A stretch of DNA of 64,000 nucleotides from contig JAEYSX010000003.1 in assembly GCA_023434325.1 (NCBI GenBank), positions 1 to 64,000 of the forward strand. Direction: 5' to 3'. Source of the stretch: Candidatus Parcubacteria bacterium. GTDB lineage: Bacteria; Patescibacteriota; Saccharimonadia; Saccharimonadales; UBA4665. Below, piece by piece: positions 60,513-64,000 of the stretch (position 1 is the first letter of the stretch; each line of letters begins with the position of its first letter). A program made the position numbers and the translations under genes. Below the pieces are notes generated by a model. That model made no database searches and had not been told where the DNA came from. It saw nothing but the letters and a program-made list of their open reading frames with translations.

Positions 60513-61103
60513 TTATAGCAAGGGCTCGACTTTTTCTTTTATTGCGGCAGTCAGGTCATCAATACTACCCTCGTTTGTCAGCACCACGTCGGCGCTGTCG
60601 ATAACAAAGCGTATACCACGGGCTACGCCCTGGTCGGACAGGCCGCGGTTTTCTTGCTCGTCTTGCTCGATAAATTCTTCGTATGTCTTGAGCATGTCGA
60701 GATCGCGCTTGAGGCGCTCGTATCGAAGTTCGGGGTTTGCGTCGATACCAACGATAATGCCGCCGGCCTTGCGAACCGCGTCGGCCTCGCCCATAGTGCG
60801 CAGGCCGTGAATAATCGCAATTCGCACCTCTTTGGTCTTGCCCTCAAGCATGCATAGCTTGACGATCGCCGCAGGGTCGATTTCATTCCGCATGTACGTT
60901 GCAACTTGGTACGACTGGTCGTGGGTTGGCCGAACGTGCGGCTGCAAGTTATAAATACGGCGGGCGATGGCACGAACCATGTCGCCGGTGCTCAAGTTCT
61001 CTGATCCAAACAGGTCGCTCATAATCATGGCGGCCGTGTCTTTGCCCGATCCGGATGTACCGGCTACGCCAATAAAACGGACATTGTTTTGTGTGTCTGA
61101 CAT
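60513..61103 (-). CDS. P-loop kinase, UPF0200/dCMP-kinase-like (copy 2)
   Basis: 196 residues. GVAGTSGSGKDTAAMIMS is the P-loop and LSTGDMVRAIARRIY the adjacent motif, with IIHGLRTMGEADAVRKAG. Clearly related to copy 1 but divergent. It follows rpoD; AGAGG precedes the ATG. Substrate unknown. Confidence 0.78.
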   Translation of the reverse strand: MSDTQNNVRFIGVAGTSGSGKDTAAMIMSDLFGSENLSTGDMVRAIARRIYNLQPHVRPTHDQSYQVATYMRNEIDPAAIVKLCMLEGKTKEVRIAIIHGLRTMGEADAVRKAGGIIVGIDANPELRYERLKRDLDMLKTYEEFIEQDEQENRGLSDQGVARGIRFVIDSADVVLTNEGSIDDLTAAIKEKVEPLL

Positions 61104-61133
61104 ACTGTAATACCTCTTATTTTTGCCAATAAA

Positions 61134-62279
61134 CTATTTGATGTAATCGTGCAGTTTACGGGCGTCTTTGTGTTTGCGAAGTTTTGCAAGAGCCTTGGCC
61201 TCGATCTGGCGGATGCGCTCACGGGTGACGGCGAATTCCTGGCCGACTTCCTCGAGCGTGTGCTGCTTGCCGTCCTCCAGGCCAAAGCGCAGGCGGATGA
61301 TCTTTTGCTCGCGTTCGGTCAGGGCGCTCAGCATGTCCTTTACCTGCTCTTTAAGCAGCTGTCCGGTAGCAGATTCTTCGGGGCTAATAGTGTCTTCGTC
61401 TTCGATAAAGTCGGCAAGCACTGACTCTTCTTCGTCGTCGCGGATGCTGGCGTCAAGACTGGAGATATCCTGCTTGATCTTCATGATGTGCTCGACTTTG
61501 TCGACCTCGATCTCCATGGCGGCAGCGATTTCTTCGTTGGTTGGCTCGCGGTTAAGCTCTTGGGTCAGGCGGCGCTGGGTGCGCAGCAGTTTGTTGATAG
61601 TCTCGACCATGTGCACAGGAATACGAATAGTACGAGCTTGGTCAGCGATGGCGCGGGTGATAGCCTGGCGAATCCACCAGGTTGCGTAGGTGCTGAACTT
61701 AAAGCCCTTGTCTGGGTCGAACTTCTCTACCGCGCGGAGCAGACCGGTGTTACCCTCTTGGATAAGATCAAGCAGGTCAAGCCCACGACCGACGTAACGC
61801 TTAGCGATAGAAACCACCAAACGCATGTTAGCCTCGGCCATTTTGTCTTTGGCGTCTTTGTCGCCAGCGACTACACGCTGCGCGAGCGCCAACTCTTCCT
61901 CGGCGGAAAGCAGTGGAATTTTACCGATTTCGCGCAAGTATAGGCGCACCGAGTCGTCGGCGACGTCATCGAGGTAGCGCTGGTCTTCGACAACGATGTC
62001 CTCGCCGTCCTCGCCTGCCCACTCGTCGCTCAGCTCTACCTCTGCTGGCTCGTCAACTGCTACAGGAGCAGGACCTGCCGTTACCTCCAGATTGGCGTCT
62101 GCCAACTCGGTATACAGCTTGTCCAAAATATCGGCGTTCGCTGCGGTCTCGGGGATAGCTGCCGTAATGTCTTGCTGGTCGATATGACCGGCTTTTTTAG
62201 CCTTGTCAAACAGATCTTTTTTGACCTGCTCCAGGTCTGGTTTTTCGTTTGGGGATGCTTGCTTCTTGGATTTAGGCAT
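61134..62279 (-). CDS. rpoD: Primary sigma factor
   Basis: 381 residues. Recognises -10/-35 promoters. An acidic N-terminal extension, region 1.2 (DSVRLYLREIGKIPLLSAEEE), region 2 (NMRLVVSIAKRYVGRGL, then FKFSTYATWWIRQAITRAI), region 3 and region 4 (TLEEVGQEFAVTRERIRQIE) are all present. The ATG overlaps the dnaG stop (TAATG), with GGAGG inside dnaG, so it is translationally coupled. Confidence 0.97.
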   Translation of the reverse strand: MPKSKKQASPNEKPDLEQVKKDLFDKAKKAGHIDQQDITAAIPETAANADILDKLYTELADANLEVTAGPAPVAVDEPAEVELSDEWAGEDGEDIVVEDQRYLDDVADDSVRLYLREIGKIPLLSAEEELALAQRVVAGDKDAKDKMAEANMRLVVSIAKRYVGRGLDLLDLIQEGNTGLLRAVEKFDPDKGFKFSTYATWWIRQAITRAIADQARTIRIPVHMVETINKLLRTQRRLTQELNREPTNEEIAAAMEIEVDKVEHIMKIKQDISSLDASIRDDEEESVLADFIEDEDTISPEESATGQLLKEQVKDMLSALTEREQKIIRLRFGLEDGKQHTLEEVGQEFAVTRERIRQIEAKALAKLRKHKDARKLHDYIK

Positions 62280-64000
62280 TATGCGCCTCCTTTATAGGGT
62301 TTAAGTAGATCGTCGAGTTTCTTGGCCGCTGCCAGCAGCTCGTTTGTTCGCTCATCGCTGCTTGCTGCAAGCTCGCGTACGATGCGCTGTTTTTGGTTTT
62401 GTATATACATTCTTACCAGAGATGCCTGCAATTGGGCGGCTTCGCGCTGAAGCTCTGTAACCTCAAGGTCTTGGTAAAGTTCTTCAAACAATAATGACAA
62501 CATTTTAACATACTCCGCTAGGGGTCGCAAAGGAGTTATTTGACTGGAATCGCCCGTAAAGTCCGGCGTTTCGTGCAAAAACGTGAGTAATTTTGCTGCC
62601 TGTTCCCCGGCAAGCATTTGCGGCTTAAGCGCGGCGATGTGCTCGCGCACGCGCGGTTGCAGCAGCGCCATCGCAAGCAGGTGATTCTCGAGCTTGATCG
62701 CCTCGACCAGCGCTTTGTCCAGGGGTTGCGTGGGCGTCTTTTTGGGTTTGAGTCGCACCGGCTGCTCAGGCTTTTGGTTTAATTTGCTGAGCAGTGCGTC
62801 TTTGCTGACGCCGATCAGCTTGCCGACTTTCTCGATGTAATGCTCTTGCTCGACTTGGTCGGACAAACCCCGCACCACGCCCAAAATAATGTCGCTAAAC
62901 TGGCGCTTGCCTTGCGCGCTCTCTATGTCGAGCTGCTTTTGGTACCGTCCGATCAGCCAATCCAGTGCGTACACCGGCTGCTGGATAATCTCCTCCCATT
63001 TGCCGCGGTCATGGCGGATCAGCTCGTCGGGATCTTTGCCGCTCGGGATAGTAATGACGCCGAGGGAAACGCCAACCTTACTGGCGATCGGAATAGCACG
63101 CTCGGTGGCATTGACGCCCGCATTGTCAGCATCAAACGCCAAGCGGATATCCGGCGTAAAGCGGCCAATCGCCTTAAGCTGATACTCCGTCAGTGCCGTT
63201 CCGGCCGTGGCAACCACTTGGCGCACGCCTGCCTGGTGACTGGCGATAACGTCCAGATTGCCCTCGGCGATGATGGCGTACTTCTTTTTGCGCAGCGACT
63301 CTTTGGCCAAGTGCAGGCCGAAGACATGGCGTGACTTGTCATATAGCAGTGTTTGCGGCGTGTTGATGTACTTGGGCGCATCGGGATTATCGGCCAATAA
63401 CCGCGCCGTAAAGCCAATCACCCTCCCTTGTGGATCTTGCAGCGGAATCATGAGCCGTCCGCGGAACATATCGCCCACGCCTCTGTAACGCTGCGAGCTT
63501 AAGCCGGCGGCCTTTATCTCGGCCTCGGTAAAGCCTTTGGATTTGAGGAAATCTACCAGCGCCGTGCCATTGTTGGGACTATAGCCGAGTCGCCACTCCA
63601 GCGCCGTTTGCTTGGTAAACTGGCGCTTTTTAAGCACGTACTCTAGCGCGACCTGATTCTTGCTAAACTGCACCTGATAAAAACGCGCCGCTAATTCCGA
63701 CGCCTCATGCAGGCGCTCTTTTTCTTTGCTGTTAGAGTTGGTGCGGCCGCGGTATTGCTCGAGGTCAACGCCGGCCTTGCGCGCCAAAATCTCGAGCGCG
63801 CCCTTAAAGTCCACGCCCTCCATCTCCATCACAAAGCCAAACATATCGCCGCCCTTGCCGCTCGAGAAGTCGTGCCATATCTGTTTTTCGGGACTTATCA
63901 TAAAGCTGGGCGTCCGCTCGTTGCTAAACGGGCTTAGCGCCTTAAAGTTTCGACCGGATCGTTTAAGCTCCAAATATTGGCTTATAACGTCCTCGATCGA
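62279..64000 (-). CDS. dnaG: DNA primase DnaG, 5' part outside the window, zinc ribbon ligands lost
   Basis: At least 573 codons are visible; the frame runs past the right edge in frame (IEDVISQYLELKRSGRNFK), so the start is not in the window. The TOPRIM core is seen in KYAIIAEGNLDVIASHQAGV and RLAFDADNAGVNATERA. The zinc ribbon normally reads CPFH...CFGC; here it is SPFSNERTPSF and HDFSSGKGG, all four ligands replaced. The C-terminal helicase-binding region is present. Coupled to rpoD downstream. Confidence 0.95.
   Translation of the reverse strand, partial: SIEDVISQYLELKRSGRNFKALSPFSNERTPSFMISPEKQIWHDFSSGKGGDMFGFVMEMEGVDFKGALEILARKAGVDLEQYRGRTNSNSKEKERLHEASELAARFYQVQFSKNQVALEYVLKKRQFTKQTALEWRLGYSPNNGTALVDFLKSKGFTEAEIKAAGLSSQRYRGVGDMFRGRLMIPLQDPQGRVIGFTARLLADNPDAPKYINTPQTLLYDKSRHVFGLHLAKESLRKKKYAIIAEGNLDVIASHQAGVRQVVATAGTALTEYQLKAIGRFTPDIRLAFDADNAGVNATERAIPIASKVGVSLGVITIPSGKDPDELIRHDRGKWEEIIQQPVYALDWLIGRYQKQLDIESAQGKRQFSDIILGVVRGLSDQVEQEHYIEKVGKLIGVSKDALLSKLNQKPEQPVRLKPKKTPTQPLDKALVEAIKLENHLLAMALLQPRVREHIAALKPQMLAGEQAAKLLTFLHETPDFTGDSSQITPLRPLAEYVKMLSLLFEELYQDLEVTELQREAAQLQASLVRMYIQNQKQRIVRELAASSDERTNELLAAAKKLDDLLKPYKGGA

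Noticed and set aside
1..64000. SR1/Gracilibacteria genetic code with UGA as glycine
   Set aside because: Several genes stop at TGA with good boundaries, for example the TPR gene and the adenosine kinase gene; reading through would add unlikely tails.

Overview
The window reads as a chromosomal segment of a member of the Candidate Phyla Radiation, most likely a Candidatus Saccharibacteria (TM7) relative. The reasons are: a single-membrane type IV pilus operon with no secretin; compact housekeeping genes in short operons; many small lineage-specific proteins; a short TruB; and an adenosine kinase/S-adenosylhomocysteine hydrolase pair. TGA is used as a stop codon, which argues against the SR1/Gracilibacteria code. 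The taxon is an inference; no rRNA is present. I see no tRNA, rRNA, CRISPR array, transposase or integrase.

Layout. 1-8 kb (minus strand): pilus operon pilM-pilN-pilO-small anchored protein-pilB-pilT-pilC, then a major-pilin-like gene with its own promoter and terminator, then the start of a beta-helix surface protein cut by the window edge. 8-11 kb: a large secreted repeat protein and a membrane-anchored TPR protein. 11-17.4 kb: guaA, a secreted M14 peptidase, a SulP transporter carrying an extra nucleotidyltransferase-like domain, a 150-bp relic of a second M14 gene, and nadD. 17.5-25.7 kb: membrane protein, lipoprotein, ychF, an ABC transporter, a PH-domain protein, a Crp-type regulator, a phosphoribosyltransferase, tlyA, a long inverted repeat, efp. 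25.8-36.8 kb: lineage-specific proteins (one with an HEXXH site) interleaved with rpsF-ssb-rpsR, adenosine kinase-ahcY and ftsK. 37-45 kb: rpsO-pnp-small membrane protein-udg-rnj, an apparent RNA-turnover operon, plus two fibre-like genes and truB. 45-55 kb: DHH-like protein, rpsT, holA, HD hydrolase, mutM, DciA-like protein, Nudix, PPC/DUF296, polA. 55-58.7 kb: a run of unknown genes including a tandem paralog pair and a possible degenerate YfiH-like protein. 58.7-64 kb: dnaG (cut by the window edge)-rpoD-two P-loop kinases-polyprenyl synthase.

Cross-cutting signals. (1) Many operon-leading genes have a clear -10 box only 6-11 nt before the start codon, so their mRNAs are probably leaderless; operon-internal genes instead carry Shine-Dalgarno sequences. 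(2) Several proteins that normally hold structural metal sites have lost the ligands here (DnaG zinc ribbon, PilB tetracysteine site, family-4 UDG iron-sulfur cysteines). (3) Convergent genes often abut with paired or overlapping stop codons and no visible terminator. The pilus, the secreted proteins and the many lineage-specific proteins fit a host-associated, surface-active lifestyle, but that is inference.
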